Source of the DNA: Erysipelotrichales bacterium | GTDB lineage: Bacteria > Bacillota_I > Bacilli_A > Erysipelotrichales > Erysipelotrichaceae | Assembly: GCA_910576855.1 (NCBI GenBank) | Contig: CAJTJP010000010.1 | Location: forward strand, 25,555-89,554 | DNA length: 64,000 nt | Reading direction: 5' to 3' | In this document: positions 8,221 to 17,376 of the stretch, piece by piece | Position numbering within the stretch: position 1 is the stretch's first letter | Layout of the letters: the number at the start of each line of letters is the position of its first letter | Notes under the pieces: model-generated | Databases searched by the model: none | The model's input: the letters and a program-made list of their open reading frames with translations, nothing else | What the model was told of the DNA's origin: nothing | Made by a program: the position numbers and the translations under genes

Positions 8221-9483
8221 TTACATTTCTCCTTTCGGTCCGTCAATATAACCGGCTAATGCACTGTACGCAGCTACAGCCGGGGAAGTGAGGTAAATCT
8301 CACTCGTAGTGTGTCCCATACGACCGACAAAGTTACGGTTTGTGGTTGCGACACAGCGTTCGTTCTCCGCTAAAATACCCATATAGCCGCCGAGACACGG
8401 ACCGCAGGTAGGGGTGGATACGATACATCCAGCATCGATAAATGTATCGATATAGCCGCGTTTAATGCATTCCTTGTAAATGCTTTGTGTTGCCGGAATA
8501 ATAATTACACGTACATCTTTTGCGACTTTTTTTCCTTTTAAAATATCAGCCGCAATCTGCATATCGGAAATGCGTCCGTTGGTACAAGAACCGATCACTA
8601 CTTGATCAATCGTGATTTGTTCATTGATTTCATCAATCGTCTTCGTGTTTTCCGGCAAATGCGGGAATGCTACGGTAGGGCGAATTGCGCTTAAATCGAT
8701 GTCAATGATCGTATCATAAGCGTCCATATCCGGTGTATAAATCTGATAAGGACGATTGACGCGATCCTTCATATAGGCGATTGTTATATCATCTACTTCA
8801 AAGATGCCGTTTTTGGCACCTGCTTCAATTGCCATATTCGCAATTGTCAAACGATCGTCCATTGATAAAGAGGCAAGTCCTTCGCCGCCAAACTCCATGG
8901 ACTGATACAAAGCACCGTCAACGCCGATTTTACCGATGATATGTAAAATGACGTCCTTGCCGCTGACTCCGGTGCTTAATTGATTGTGCAGCTCAAAGCG
9001 AATGGCGCTCGGTACCTTAAACCAGCAGCTTCCGCTTGCCATTCCGGCAGCCATATCACTGGACCCGACCCCGGTAGAGAAGGCTCCCAGCGCACCGTAA
9101 GTACATGTATGAGAGTCTGCGCCGATGATACATTCACCGGCAGCGACTAAACCTTTCTCCGGCAATAAGGCATGCTCGATTCCCATTTCACCGACATCAT
9201 AGTAATGCTCAATCGTAAAGCGGCGGGCAAAGCTGCGGCAGGTTTTGCATTGTTGGGCAGCCTTAATATCTTTATTGGGCGCAAAGTGATCCATTACCAT
9301 CGCAATTTTATGCTCATCAAAGACTCCCTGAAAGCCATGCTTGTCAAATTCCTTGATTGCGACGGGAGAGGTGATGTCATTTCCTAATACAAGATCAAGC
9401 TTTGCATCGATCAGCTGTCCCGCTTTCACCTCGGATAATCCGGCATGTGCAGCCAGAATTTTTTGTGTCATTGTCATTCCCAT
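8221..9483 (-). CDS. leuC: 3-isopropylmalate dehydratase large subunit
   Basis: About 420 aa, the [4Fe-4S] aconitase-superfamily large subunit. The cluster Cys ligands are visible in IGSCTNGR and [14 protein letters not shown]. Further conserved elements are [28 protein letters not shown] and [10 protein letters not shown]. The length matches the shorter HacA/LeuC type common in clostridia and archaea rather than the ~470-aa enterobacterial type. The start at 9483 follows AAGGAG embedded at the end of leuA. Confidence 0.96.
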   Translation of the reverse strand: MGMTMTQKILAAHAGLSEVKAGQLIDAKLDLVLGNDITSPVAIKEFDKHGFQGVFDEHKIAMVMDHFAPNKDIKAAQQCKTCRSFARRFTIEHYYDVGEMGIEHALLPEKGLVAAGECIIGADSHTCTYGALGAFSTGVGSSDMAAGMASGSCWFKVPSAIRFELHNQLSTGVSGKDVILHIIGKIGVDGALYQSMEFGGEGLASLSMDDRLTIANMAIEAGAKNGIFEVDDITIAYMKDRVNRPYQIYTPDMDAYDTIIDIDLSAIRPTVAFPHLPENTKTIDEINEQITIDQVVIGSCTNGRISDMQIAADILKGKKVAKDVRVIIIPATQSIYKECIKRGYIDTFIDAGCIVSTPTCGPCLGGYMGILAENERCVATTNRNFVGRMGHTTSEIYLTSPAVAAYSALAGYIDGPKGEM

Positions 9484-9487
9484 GCTG

Positions 9488-11164
9488 TTATTCTCCTTTT
9501 TCCTTTTGCTGAATTGCACGATTTAAGGCACTGCACAGTGCACGCAGGGAAGCAGCGATAATATCGTCATGAATACCGACGCCCCATTGTTCCTTTTGCG
9601 TACAATCTAAGATTTTTACATAAGCAACCGCCTTTGAGGAAGAGCCGCTGGTAAGTGCATGCTCACTGTAATGCTGAATTTCAAAGGTGCGGTTCAAATG
9701 CTCACGCAGCGCATTGGCAGCCGCATCCAAACGACCGTTTCCGTCACCGTTGATTTCCATTTCTTGATCATCGTAGGTAATGTGCAGCTGTGCATGCAGA
9801 TGATCGCTGCGTTGGAAATGATAATCTTGTAAGGTAATCGGTGTTTTCACATTCATATATTCATTTGTAAATAACTCATAAATTTCATTCGGCAACAGCT
9901 CCTTATGCGCGTGATCGCTGACGGATTTCATATAATAGCCGACATTTTCACGCATTTCCGGTGGTAAGACAATACCGTAGCTTTCCTCAAGCACGTAATT
10001 GACCCCGCCTTTACCGGATTGAGAATTAATACGGATGACATCGGTTTCATACTCACGCCCGACATCTTTCGGATCAATCGGCAGATACGGTACGTCCCAT
10101 ATCGTTTTCTTTTGTTCCTCACGCATATGCATGCCTTTGGCAATCGCATCCTGATGGGAACCGCTGAAGGCAGCGAATACCAGCTTGCCGGCATACGGCT
10201 GTCGCATTGATACGTTCATGCGGGTATTTTGTTCATATACCTCAACGACATGCGGCATATCATGGAAGTTCAGCTTCGGATCGACACCCATCGCGTACAG
10301 ATTCATTGCCAAGGTAACGATATCGACATTACCGGTACGCTCACCGTTGCCAAACAGCGTTCCTTCAATGCGGTCTGCGCCCGCAAGCAAGCCCATTTCA
10401 CTGTCAGCCACTCCGCAGCCGCGATCATTATGCGGATGCAGGGAAACGATGACTGCCTCACGACGATTCATATGCTTGCACATATATTCAATCTGTGATG
10501 CATATACGTGCGGCATTGACATTTCAACCGTTACCGGAAGATTAATAATACATTTTTTATCCACGGTCGGCTCCCATACATCGATGACGGCGTTGCACAC
10601 TTCTAATGCATATTCCACTTCCGTTCCGGTAAAGCTTTCCGGTGAATATTCAAAGGTATAATTCGCACCGCATTCTTCACTTAATTGCTTTAACAGCTTC
10701 GCACCGTCAATCGCAATCTGCTTGATTTCTTCTTTGCTTTTCTTGAACACCTGTTCACGCTGTGCTTTGCTTGTGGAATTATACACATGCACCACGGCAT
10801 TTTTACAGCCTTGCAGTGCCTCAAAGGTCTTGTGAATAATATGCTCACGAGCCTGTGTCAAAACCTGTACCGTCACATCATCGGGAATTAGATTCTGTTC
10901 GATCAAAGTTCGTAAAAACGTATATTCGGTTTCACTTGCGGCAGGGAAGCCGATTTCAATTTCCTTGAAGCCGATTTCAACTAACAGCTGAAAGAAACGC
11001 AGCTTTTCTTCTAAGCTCATCGGTACGATCAAGCTTTGATTTCCGTCACGCAAATCAACACTGCACCAGATCGGTGCTTTTTCTACATATTCTTTTTTGG
11101 TCCATTCCAAACATGCTTCCGGGGGCATAAAATATCCCCTTTGATACTTCTGATACCCTTCCAT
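9488..11164 (-). CDS. leuA: 2-isopropylmalate synthase, long (yeast/actinobacterial) type
   Basis: A 558-aa enzyme condensing 3-methyl-2-oxobutanoate with acetyl-CoA, the committed step to leucine. Catalytic metal and substrate motifs: [40 protein letters not shown] and [10 protein letters not shown]. The C-terminal LeuA dimer/allosteric domain (about residues 430-540, with [15 protein letters not shown]) should bind leucine. The N-terminal extension and motif wording resemble the longer type found in yeast and Actinobacteria, not the ~515-aa Bacillus type. The start at 11164 follows AAGGAGG; it is first in the operon, directly after the T-box. Confidence 0.95.
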   Translation of the reverse strand: MEGYQKYQRGYFMPPEACLEWTKKEYVEKAPIWCSVDLRDGNQSLIVPMSLEEKLRFFQLLVEIGFKEIEIGFPAASETEYTFLRTLIEQNLIPDDVTVQVLTQAREHIIHKTFEALQGCKNAVVHVYNSTSKAQREQVFKKSKEEIKQIAIDGAKLLKQLSEECGANYTFEYSPESFTGTEVEYALEVCNAVIDVWEPTVDKKCIINLPVTVEMSMPHVYASQIEYMCKHMNRREAVIVSLHPHNDRGCGVADSEMGLLAGADRIEGTLFGNGERTGNVDIVTLAMNLYAMGVDPKLNFHDMPHVVEVYEQNTRMNVSMRQPYAGKLVFAAFSGSHQDAIAKGMHMREEQKKTIWDVPYLPIDPKDVGREYETDVIRINSQSGKGGVNYVLEESYGIVLPPEMRENVGYYMKSVSDHAHKELLPNEIYELFTNEYMNVKTPITLQDYHFQRSDHLHAQLHITYDDQEMEINGDGNGRLDAAANALREHLNRTFEIQHYSEHALTSGSSSKAVAYVKILDCTQKEQWGVGIHDDIIAASLRALCSALNRAIQQKEKGE

Positions 11165-11184
11165 AGTTTTTTCCTCCTTTATAA

Positions 11185-11439
11185 AACAAAAAGCCTTCCT
11201 CTCCAAGAGACGAAAGCTTTACTTACGCGGTACCACTCTGATTGGCAAACTGCCCACTCAATCCATGAAAAACATGGCCGTTTGATAACGTAAGAGGTCT
11301 TACGGTACAGCCTACTGAAACTTCAGCCATACAACTAGCGAGTGAGTAGATAAAGGCTTCATTCTGTTTTACACCAACCAACAGATCTCTATGAATCAGC
11401 GTTTTATCCGATCTCGCATCAAGCGTTTTTATTTGTATT
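11185..11439 (-). promoter_or_regulatory. T-box leader (predicted tRNA-Leu responsive) of leuACDB
   Basis: On the minus strand the T-box sequence AGAGTGGTACCGCG (11239-11226) is followed by an intrinsic terminator (stem roughly 11220-11189, then a T-run). Upstream lies a structured region suited to Stem I. A CTC followed by A at 11346-11344 is a possible leucine specifier, but I could not fold Stem I with certainty. Uncharged tRNA would stabilise the antiterminator and switch on leucine synthesis. Confidence 0.9.
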
Positions 11440-11445
11440 GCTATT

Positions 11446-11474
11446 AGAATACAAGGATTTGATGAAAATGTCAA
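11446..11474 (-). promoter_or_regulatory. SigA promoter of the leu operon
   Basis: TTGACA (11474-11469), a 17-nt spacer, and TATTCT (11451-11446) on the minus strand, just upstream of the T-box leader. Confidence 0.85.
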
Positions 11475-11506
11475 TCGTTTTCAGAAAAATTATGAAATAA
11501 ATTACA
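11447..11506 (-). repeat. Copy A of a diverged direct repeat containing the leu promoter
   Basis: About 60 nt beginning GAATACAAGGATTTGATGAA on the plus strand recurs in the same orientation at 16585-16643 with roughly 80-85% identity by eye. Copy A carries the functional leu -35 and -10. Confidence 0.7.
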
Positions 11507-11617
11507 GCGACTTTAAATAAAATGCAGAACAATAGGGGAGTATCCAAGGATTTCCATATTTCTGCGGCTTCAATCACTGATTGATTCAATCTGATACCGG
11601 ATCCTATATCAATATAA

Positions 11618-12037
11618 TTACTCTATATCAAAGCTTTCTGTTTTTAAATCACAATAATATCTGCCGCTTTCAGCAGTAAACTTTAACACACAATAATCAG
11701 GATCAATGACTCCTTTTTTATAAAACATCGTATCGCCTTTTTCCCATATCATGTTTTTAGTCTCTTGGTCGGTTAAGACTTCCATTTTACCTTTCAGCAT
11801 AACACCGACATACTTAATCAATCCTTTATGATAAAAATATATGCTCGCATTTGGATTGTTTTTATATTGAGCGACTCTCATAGATGATGTATTTGTAGAA
11901 AAGTAAAATTCTTTCAGTCCTATTCTTTTTCTCGGACGCAACATTGCTTTTACATTAGGATAATTTTCATCATCGACGGAGCATATAAAACAGACCTTTT
12001 GTTTACCGATCCATGTTTCTATTTTTTTTAAATCCAT
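11618..12037 (-). CDS. Pyridoxamine 5'-phosphate oxidase-like flavin-binding protein
   Basis: A 139-aa split-barrel protein of the PNPOx-like superfamily, of the general-stress-protein-26 style. Seen: KVCFICSVDDENYPNVKAML near the N-terminus, FYFSTNTSSMRVAQYKNNPN (flavin-binding region) and GVMLKGKMEVLTDQE. Such proteins bind FMN, F420 or heme; the cofactor cannot be fixed here. It is the last gene of a four-gene minus-strand set (EFR1, BtrH-like, GNAT, PNPOx) in an AT-rich block. SD AAAGGAG precedes the ATG. Confidence 0.85.
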   Translation of the reverse strand: MDLKKIETWIGKQKVCFICSVDDENYPNVKAMLRPRKRIGLKEFYFSTNTSSMRVAQYKNNPNASIYFYHKGLIKYVGVMLKGKMEVLTDQETKNMIWEKGDTMFYKKGVIDPDYCVLKFTAESGRYYCDLKTESFDIE

Positions 12038-12147
12038 AATCGTTCTCCTTTATAATTTAGTGCTTATAACTCATAAAAATAACATAGCTTTCAAATTGTA
12101 ATTTGAACCTTATCAGATTAATTCAGTTTATTAATTTGCAGTTTGAA

Positions 12148-12723
12148 TTACTTCTTATATTTCATATAAATCTTTTCATTAAAGCCTTTTTGTTTACCGT
12201 GCTTTTCTTTGATTCGCTTGAATTCGCTGAATCCTAATTTAGTATAACAGTTTATAGCTGAAGTATTTATATCGGTAACATCTAATACATAATCGGTATA
12301 TTCACTTAACCTTAAGCTTTCTTTTATTAAAGTAGTGGCTATTCCCATTCTTCTGTAACCTTTTTTTACTGAAACAAATTCCAAATAGCCGGTTGTTATC
12401 GGATAAGCTAATTTTGATTCAAATTCTTCTTTTAACACAATACAAGCAATCATTCCTTTTATAAAGCCAAAGTTTCTTTTGTATGAGGTACGATCAGTAA
12501 TAACAGCACGACCGTTACAATCGGAAACAGCCAAAGTGCCGATGATTTCATTATTATGTTCAGCTACATAAAATTTATCTGTCATGATTCCGCTGCATAT
12601 GGCTTTCGCAGTGGTTTTAATATTCTTACATAACACAGAAAAATCTTTTTCAAAAGCCTCTGATATACAGTATGCAATATCTTCACGATCTGCATCTTTT
12701 GCTTTTCTTACAATTATTTCCAT
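12148..12723 (-). CDS. GNAT-family N-acetyltransferase
   Basis: A 191-aa GNAT enzyme. The acetyl-CoA loop is KGYRRMGIATTLIKESL (about residues 115-131) after the beta strand GYLEFVSV; the C-terminal INCYTKLGFSEF element is typical. The N-terminal strand-helix (IVRKAKDADREDIAYCISEAF) is well preserved. Substrate unknown. It lies between the BtrH-like and PNPOx genes, 31 and 110 nt away, with GAGGTAATTCT before the ATG, so co-transcription is likely. Confidence 0.85.
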   Translation of the reverse strand: MEIIVRKAKDADREDIAYCISEAFEKDFSVLCKNIKTTAKAICSGIMTDKFYVAEHNNEIIGTLAVSDCNGRAVITDRTSYKRNFGFIKGMIACIVLKEEFESKLAYPITTGYLEFVSVKKGYRRMGIATTLIKESLRLSEYTDYVLDVTDINTSAINCYTKLGFSEFKRIKEKHGKQKGFNEKIYMKYKK

Positions 12724-12754
12724 AGAATTACCTCACTTTTAAATTGAAATTGAT

Positions 12755-13825
12755 CTATATTTCATCTAATCCTTTACTGATCAGTTGATAAGCTGTATAT
12801 TCTGTTTCTGCAATACTTAAAATCACATCACTTGCGGATTTCATATCTTTTTTTGTATCTAAAATATAATCAATAAATATATCACATAGTGTTTCAAATT
12901 GTTTTCCGCTGTCTTTAAACAATTCTCCCGATTTCATCAAATTATCGTTTATATATTCGCTGCCGAGTTCAATTAACACTTTACTCATCTTATCTCTTGA
13001 ACACATAAATACGACTTCATCTGTTTCAGTTGTTCCTTTTAAGCGATTCGGTGTTGTCGGTACACTGCCGCAGAATTCCACAATTCTTCTTAATATCTTA
13101 TCGGTTTCTTGCTTACCCAATTCTTCTTCCCAATAAAGCATTTCCTTTGCCATTTTCTTCATTCCGTTAATACCCAAAAATGATGTAGGAGGATTTAAAA
13201 ACATATCCGCTTTCTTTTTCATTGCCGATTTAAAAACAGCCTTTTTATTATTTGGGTTTTCCATTCTGATCTTACATATTGTATTTGGTTTACATAAGCC
13301 TTTGTATTCAGCATTCATGCCTAACAGCAAATTCTCATAGGATAGTTTTATCATATCTTTTCTTCCGCAATCATATAAAAATATATTCTTTTCTTCATCA
13401 TCATAGCCGATCATTAAGACATAATGAAAGGGAATATGTTCTTTATGATAAAGTTTTGTATAGTATTCTAAATAGTACATATCTAAAGCACCGATTACAA
13501 CAGGGAAACCGTTATCTATTTCTTTCTTTGCTTTGGCTAATGCGGATTCTGGTGTTTTACATTCAATATGATGGTAGTAGAAGTTGACTGTCGGAGCGAG
13601 AAACTCATACATTTTTTTCGTTCTTCCTTCTCCAAAGGATACCAACCTTTTGATATCTGCTTTATTGGTTTTTATATATGCAAAGCTGCAGAAACCACTC
13701 ATAGCGAAAAAGAATTGATCCGGAAGTTTTTCACCGGTTTTATTCATATAAAGATCTTCAATTCCGTTCCACATGCATTCATAATCATCTAAATGATGGG
13801 GGAGATTTTCTATTATTTTTCGCAT
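12755..13825 (-). CDS. BtrH N-terminal-like (C39-peptidase-fold) protein
   Basis: A 356-aa protein. The first ~190 residues resemble the BtrH N-terminal domain, a Cys-protease-like acyltransferase fold named from butirosin synthesis: HHLDDYECMWNGIEDLY offers the Cys, FPVVIGALDMYYLEYY the central strand, and IPFHYVLMIGYDDEEKNIFLYDC the His and Asp region. The C-terminal ~150 residues are helical, compatible with DUF4872. Catalysis is inferred. It starts 8 nt after EFR1, so the two are tightly coupled. Lys- and Ile-rich compared with core genes, suggesting transfer. Confidence 0.7.
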   Translation of the reverse strand: MRKIIENLPHHLDDYECMWNGIEDLYMNKTGEKLPDQFFFAMSGFCSFAYIKTNKADIKRLVSFGEGRTKKMYEFLAPTVNFYYHHIECKTPESALAKAKKEIDNGFPVVIGALDMYYLEYYTKLYHKEHIPFHYVLMIGYDDEEKNIFLYDCGRKDMIKLSYENLLLGMNAEYKGLCKPNTICKIRMENPNNKKAVFKSAMKKKADMFLNPPTSFLGINGMKKMAKEMLYWEEELGKQETDKILRRIVEFCGSVPTTPNRLKGTTETDEVVFMCSRDKMSKVLIELGSEYINDNLMKSGELFKDSGKQFETLCDIFIDYILDTKKDMKSASDVILSIAETEYTAYQLISKGLDEI

Positions 13826-13833
13826 AAATTACC

Positions 13834-14610
13834 TCACTTTCTAACCAAATACTTTTCAATGCTGCCTTGTTGATAAACTTTACTTCCTATCAATGTAATC
13901 GCACATTCGGGGCAGTTATTTATACATCTATAACAACTTGTGCAATTTCCTTGCGGTACAGGTTGATTATCAATCATTCTCAAATTCTTTGTCGGACAGT
14001 TTACGGAACATTTGCCGCAAGATATGCACTTATAATAATCAATCTTTAACTTATCTTTCAGTTTGAAAGGTTTATTATAAAACCATAATCTTTGTCCGAA
14101 TAAACCTAAAAGATAACTGATTAAAGACAGTCCGTCCTTTGGATACTTTCCTTTTTTTATGTTTGCTACAGTATTTCTGATTTTTATATCTGCTTTTTCT
14201 ACTGTTTTTTTATTTCCTTCAATATCTTTTTTTAATAGTTTTACATCTCCGATGCAGTCAGGCATTTTTATATGAACTCCGCCGATAATATCAGCACCGT
14301 ACTTTTTTAATAATCTTGCCGAACAACCTGTTCCGTCTCCGCTGAATAATCCCATTGTGACTATAATAAATATATTTTTGTTTTTGAATATTTCTTTATT
14401 ATTATTTAGAAAATCTTTAACAATAATCGGAATATCACTATAATAAATAGGATAAGCAAATACAATATCATTACTTTCTTTTATTTTGGTTATACAATTT
14501 TTATCCTCAATAGAATAAAGATCATTTTCTTTTTTATCATTGTAATATTCTAAAAACTTACTGACACAATATTTTGTATTTCCTGTTCCGCTAAAATATA
14601 CTCCGACCAT
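13834..14610 (-). CDS. EFR1-family flavodoxin-ferredoxin fusion protein
   Basis: A 258-aa electron-transfer protein. An N-terminal flavodoxin-like domain shows the phosphate loop FSGTGNTKY (about residues 6-14) and YPIYYSDIP. The C-terminus has two [4Fe-4S] motifs, CISCGKCSVNCP and CTSCYRCINNCP. This EFR1 arrangement is frequent in gut anaerobes and probably shuttles electrons between iron-sulfur centres and flavin. It is first in the minus-strand set with the BtrH-like, GNAT and PNPOx genes, and is AT-rich. Confidence 0.9.
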   Translation of the reverse strand: MVGVYFSGTGNTKYCVSKFLEYYNDKKENDLYSIEDKNCITKIKESNDIVFAYPIYYSDIPIIVKDFLNNNKEIFKNKNIFIIVTMGLFSGDGTGCSARLLKKYGADIIGGVHIKMPDCIGDVKLLKKDIEGNKKTVEKADIKIRNTVANIKKGKYPKDGLSLISYLLGLFGQRLWFYNKPFKLKDKLKIDYYKCISCGKCSVNCPTKNLRMIDNQPVPQGNCTSCYRCINNCPECAITLIGSKVYQQGSIEKYLVRK

Positions 14611-14663
14611 TTTAATCTTCCTTTCAAGCTTTGATTTAAAACATAGATTTTGAGTGTTTAATG

Positions 14664-14771
14664 TTATTCGCAGGTTATCGATATTATACGTTTTTCGGAA
14701 ATGATTTTCAACATTTCTCGATAATCATCAATCAATGCTTTAGGGAAGAATTCATCAAACATTAATATCAT
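14664..14771 (-). CDS. Possible 35-codon ORF or gene remnant
   Basis: A short minus-strand frame begins MILMFDEFFPKALIDDY and ends at a TAA. The composition looks protein-like, but there is only a weak purine stretch (GAAAG) before the ATG. It lies between the XRE regulator and the EFR1 gene. It could be a small gene, the tail of a lost gene, or chance. Confidence 0.25.
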   Translation of the reverse strand: MILMFDEFFPKALIDDYREMLKIISEKRIISITCE

Positions 14772-14794
14772 CTTACTTTCAAAAAGCTGTTTCT

Positions 14795-15352
14795 TTATTC
14801 ACAAGTGCCATTCTTGTCTTTAAAATACAGCTCTATGTTTTTTAGGCTTTGATCTATGTCATCGGAATCTACAACTTCTTTTAAATCTTGAAGCATCTTA
14901 CCAGAACAGTTTTCACATCTTAAATACCTGTCAGTACCGAATTCCACTTCATATTTTTTATTTTCCAATATACAAGTAGTTATCGCATAACTTTCAATTT
15001 CGGTTGAGATACTGATCTCTGCCGCAGTAAAACAAGCAACAGCAATTATATTGAGTGCCAAACCGATAAGAAGTATGATTCCGATCATTTTTAATATTTT
15101 GATAATAATGCCTGCCGGTTTTTCTGTATTACCGACCTTTTCTTCTGATATGCTTTTCATTTCGTTGTCTAAAAGTTCATCAACACTTACATGTAATGTT
15201 TTTGATAAAAGCTTTAGCTGCTGCGGATTCGGTGCTGTTTCATTTAACTCCCAATGTGAGATTGTTTGTCTTGTAACGTTTACTTGTTCTCCTAATTGTT
15301 CTTGTGAAAGACCGATTTTTTTTCTTAGCTTTAATATATTTTCTCCAAGCAT
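14795..15352 (-). CDS. XRE-family regulator with a membrane segment
   Basis: About 185 aa. Residues 3-60 form a Cro/C1-type helix-turn-helix (KIGLSQEQLGEQVNVTRQTI, then SHWELNETAPNPQQLKLLSK). A hydrophobic segment (about 85-107, GIILLIGLALNIIAVACF) is followed by an ~80-residue outer or soluble tail with a CxxC (CENC). Membrane-linked XRE proteins can act as one-component sensors. The start at 15352 follows AAAGGAG with 8-nt spacing; an upstream in-frame ATG falls inside the promoter. The promoter contains a palindrome, suggesting autoregulation. Confidence 0.85.
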   Translation of the reverse strand: MLGENILKLRKKIGLSQEQLGEQVNVTRQTISHWELNETAPNPQQLKLLSKTLHVSVDELLDNEMKSISEEKVGNTEKPAGIIIKILKMIGIILLIGLALNIIAVACFTAAEISISTEIESYAITTCILENKKYEVEFGTDRYLRCENCSGKMLQDLKEVVDSDDIDQSLKNIELYFKDKNGTCE

Positions 15353-15399
15353 GATATTTTCTCCTTTCATCGTCAATGATAACTTATTACCACGTAACG

Positions 15400-15430
15400 A
15401 TTCTACCAAAGTTCTTTGGAGCTTTGTCAA
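15400..15430 (-). promoter_or_regulatory. Promoter with a palindromic operator between -35 and -10
   Basis: On minus: TTGACA (15430-15425), a 19-nt spacer, then TAGAAT (15405-15400). The spacer holds CCAAAG-AA-CTTTGG (15419-15406), an inverted repeat that fills most of it. A dimeric regulator, perhaps the XRE protein it controls, could bind here. Confidence 0.65.
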
Positions 15431-15466
15431 AGTGTTTTAACATTCATATAAATCGTATTCAGACGG

Positions 15467-15697
15467 TTATTTTATGCCCAACAATTTATTTAGATAGGGA
15501 ATCCTTTTCAACACTTCATAGCAAAGCATTGTCAGCACAAAGCTTCCGAGCATGATGATTATTTAATACTCTGGTTGTTAATGGCTTGAAGATTAAATAT
15601 ATTAGATACCCGATAAATCCACCTATCACATTTGTTATTAAGTCCGTTATATCTGATGATCTAAAATCATTTATCAAAGGCTGCAGCGATTCTTTCA
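15467..15697 (-). pseudogene. VanZ-family C-terminal remnant with a frameshift
   Basis: On minus, one frame reads SSDITDLITNVIGGFIGYLI, the typical VanZ Asp-rich motif plus membrane helix, then stops; the next frame continues MLGSFVLTMLCYEVLKRIPY to a TAA at 15467. The N-terminal membrane segments are missing and no start codon serves the piece. VanZ-like proteins are small membrane proteins linked to glycopeptide tolerance. This copy is non-functional. It lies between the isochorismatase and XRE genes. Confidence 0.7.
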
Positions 15698-15723
15698 GTC
15701 AGCTCCGATTTACAAACCGGTAT

Positions 15724-16248
15724 TTATCTATTTATCAATTCAAGAGTTTTTTCAAATGAAATACATTCTGCGAATCTTCCGTTCCACAGGAGCTCATTAT
15801 AATATCTATAAGAATTTTCTGCTGTCATATATTTATTATCAATCGTACTGTTTGTATTAGCCGGTACAATCATTTTAAGCCCATGTTCAAAACCACATTT
15901 CACTGTTGCATCTATACAGTAATCTGTCTGCAGCCCTATAATAATAACTGTATCTTCGCCTTTTTCACGCAGATAATCCAACAACCCCGTATCTCTAAAA
16001 GCACTGTTTACACTTTTGTCAAAAACAAGCTCATTTGGCATTGGCTGAAATTCTTCGTATATTTCATAGCCTAATGTGCCTTTCGTTAATTTCTGTCCGA
16101 CACCATCATCATGTCTAACATAAATAACTTCTATATTATTATTGCGTGCCTCTTTGATTAGTGTTTTAATACGATATATAAAAGTCTGAAATTGATACAA
16201 GTCATCAGTCATAATTAAATTTTGAGTATCAACAACTAACAATATCAT
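15724..16248 (-). CDS. Isochorismatase-family cysteine hydrolase
   Basis: A 174-aa single-domain hydrolase. The expected Asp-Lys-Cys triad is visible: MILLVVDTQNLIM (Asp), ELVFDKSVNSAF (Lys) and VIIIGLQTDYCIDATVKCGF (Cys). The family includes nicotinamidases, ureidoacrylate hydrolases and other amidases; the substrate is not determined. The start at 16248 follows GGAGG at 16260-16256. It stands alone on minus, upstream of the VanZ remnant, inside the AT-rich block. Confidence 0.85.
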   Translation of the reverse strand: MILLVVDTQNLIMTDDLYQFQTFIYRIKTLIKEARNNNIEVIYVRHDDGVGQKLTKGTLGYEIYEEFQPMPNELVFDKSVNSAFRDTGLLDYLREKGEDTVIIIGLQTDYCIDATVKCGFEHGLKMIVPANTNSTIDNKYMTAENSYRYYNELLWNGRFAECISFEKTLELINR

Positions 16249-16692
16249 TTTATTACCTCCCTGATTGTGGTTTACCGTAATAAGTGAATTGCACAAACAA
16301 AAATTGCACCTATGAATCACTTCTGGCTTTTCAATAACCGGCTGTTTGTCTGTGAATTAATTATAGCATTTTTACTCAATAATAGTTAATATTATTTCTG
16401 ATTAATTTAAAACATTGCTTCTATAGAAGATGTATAACCAGAGAAGGATATAAATAAAGACAGAAATAAAACAGAATCTAAAATAGAAAAAAAGAGGGGA
16501 TAGTGTAAACTGCCGCAAAGTTAATTTATGCTTTTTAACTTATGAAAAGTAAAAGCGTTTATCATGTAAGCGATATTGTTTTCGGAATACAAGGATTTAA
16601 TGAAAATGCCGATCGTTTCAAATAAATCATGAATTGAATTACAACTGTTCAAAAGAAAATAAACAGAAAAGTGCAGAGAATTCCTAAATATA
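16249..16692. other. Intergenic 444 nt with the second leu-promoter repeat
   Basis: No convincing gene on either strand. It is AT-rich and holds the region upstream of the isochorismatase gene plus repeat copy B at 16585-16643. The stretch 16552-16584 also weakly resembles the start of the leu T-box leader (AAGCGTTT...TGTA), as if a longer segment had been duplicated and decayed. Confidence 0.5.
16585..16643 (-). repeat. Copy B of the leu-promoter repeat, promoter decayed
   Basis: Begins GAATACAAGGATTTAATGAA on plus and aligns with 11447-11506. The -35 TTGACA has become TCGGCA and TATTCT has become TATTCC, so it is unlikely to be a strong promoter. Confidence 0.7.
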
Positions 16693-17127
16693 TTATTTTA
16701 TGATGAAATCGCTCAAAATTCTATATATGCAATAAGCTGCCCATAATATCCATGTAATTGCCCATTCTTGCGTGATAATGCTGATGATTAAGTATAAGCC
16801 TGCGACAGTAAGCGCGACTGTCCAATTCATAATTTTCTTGTTTCTTGTAATTGTTTTATCAGAAGCAACGATTAGATCAGACAGCACTCGTTCAATCTTT
16901 TCACTTTCTTCAGAATCAGTTTTTTCTCCGTTAAATAAGTCTATAATAGATATATTTAAGCATTTAGCCAAAGGCTCAATCAATGAAATATCAGGGAAAC
17001 CGATGCCGCGTTCCCATTTAGAAACAGTCGCACTTGATATATGCAGTTCATTCGCTAATTCCTTTTGGGTTTTATTACTTTGTTTACGAAGATCGGCAAT
17101 TAAGCTGCCTGTTTTTTTAGCGTCCAT
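16693..17127 (-). CDS. XRE-family regulator with two C-terminal membrane segments
   Basis: A 144-aa protein. Residues 3-60 form a Cro/C1 helix-turn-helix (QSNKTQKELANELHISSATV, then SKWERGIGFPDISLIEPLAK). A linker and two hydrophobic segments near the C-terminus (about 103-119 and 122-137) follow. Such small membrane-tethered XRE regulators are common in Firmicutes; targets unknown. The ATG at 17127 is preferred because GAAAGGA abuts the upstream ATG at 17136 but gives 9-nt spacing here. It is divergent from the carboxypeptidase gene. Confidence 0.85.
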   Translation of the reverse strand: MDAKKTGSLIADLRKQSNKTQKELANELHISSATVSKWERGIGFPDISLIEPLAKCLNISIIDLFNGEKTDSEESEKIERVLSDLIVASDKTITRNKKIMNWTVALTVAGLYLIISIITQEWAITWILWAAYCIYRILSDFIIK

Positions 17128-17376
17128 AGGAATCATTCCTTTCTTCTGTTGCTTTTATTATACACATTTATCATGAAAAGACTATCAACGCTTCGTTGAA
17201 ACATGCTTAATGTTATAAATAAGAAAGCATGAATTCCTATCAGCTGATATTTAATAAAACGATTGTTGTTGCACTGCATATATTTGATCGATTTTATTTT
17301 CACGATAAAACAGCTTTCGATAAAAATTTATTCTAAATACCAATGTTCCATCATACGCTTTATTGAGGTAGATAAG

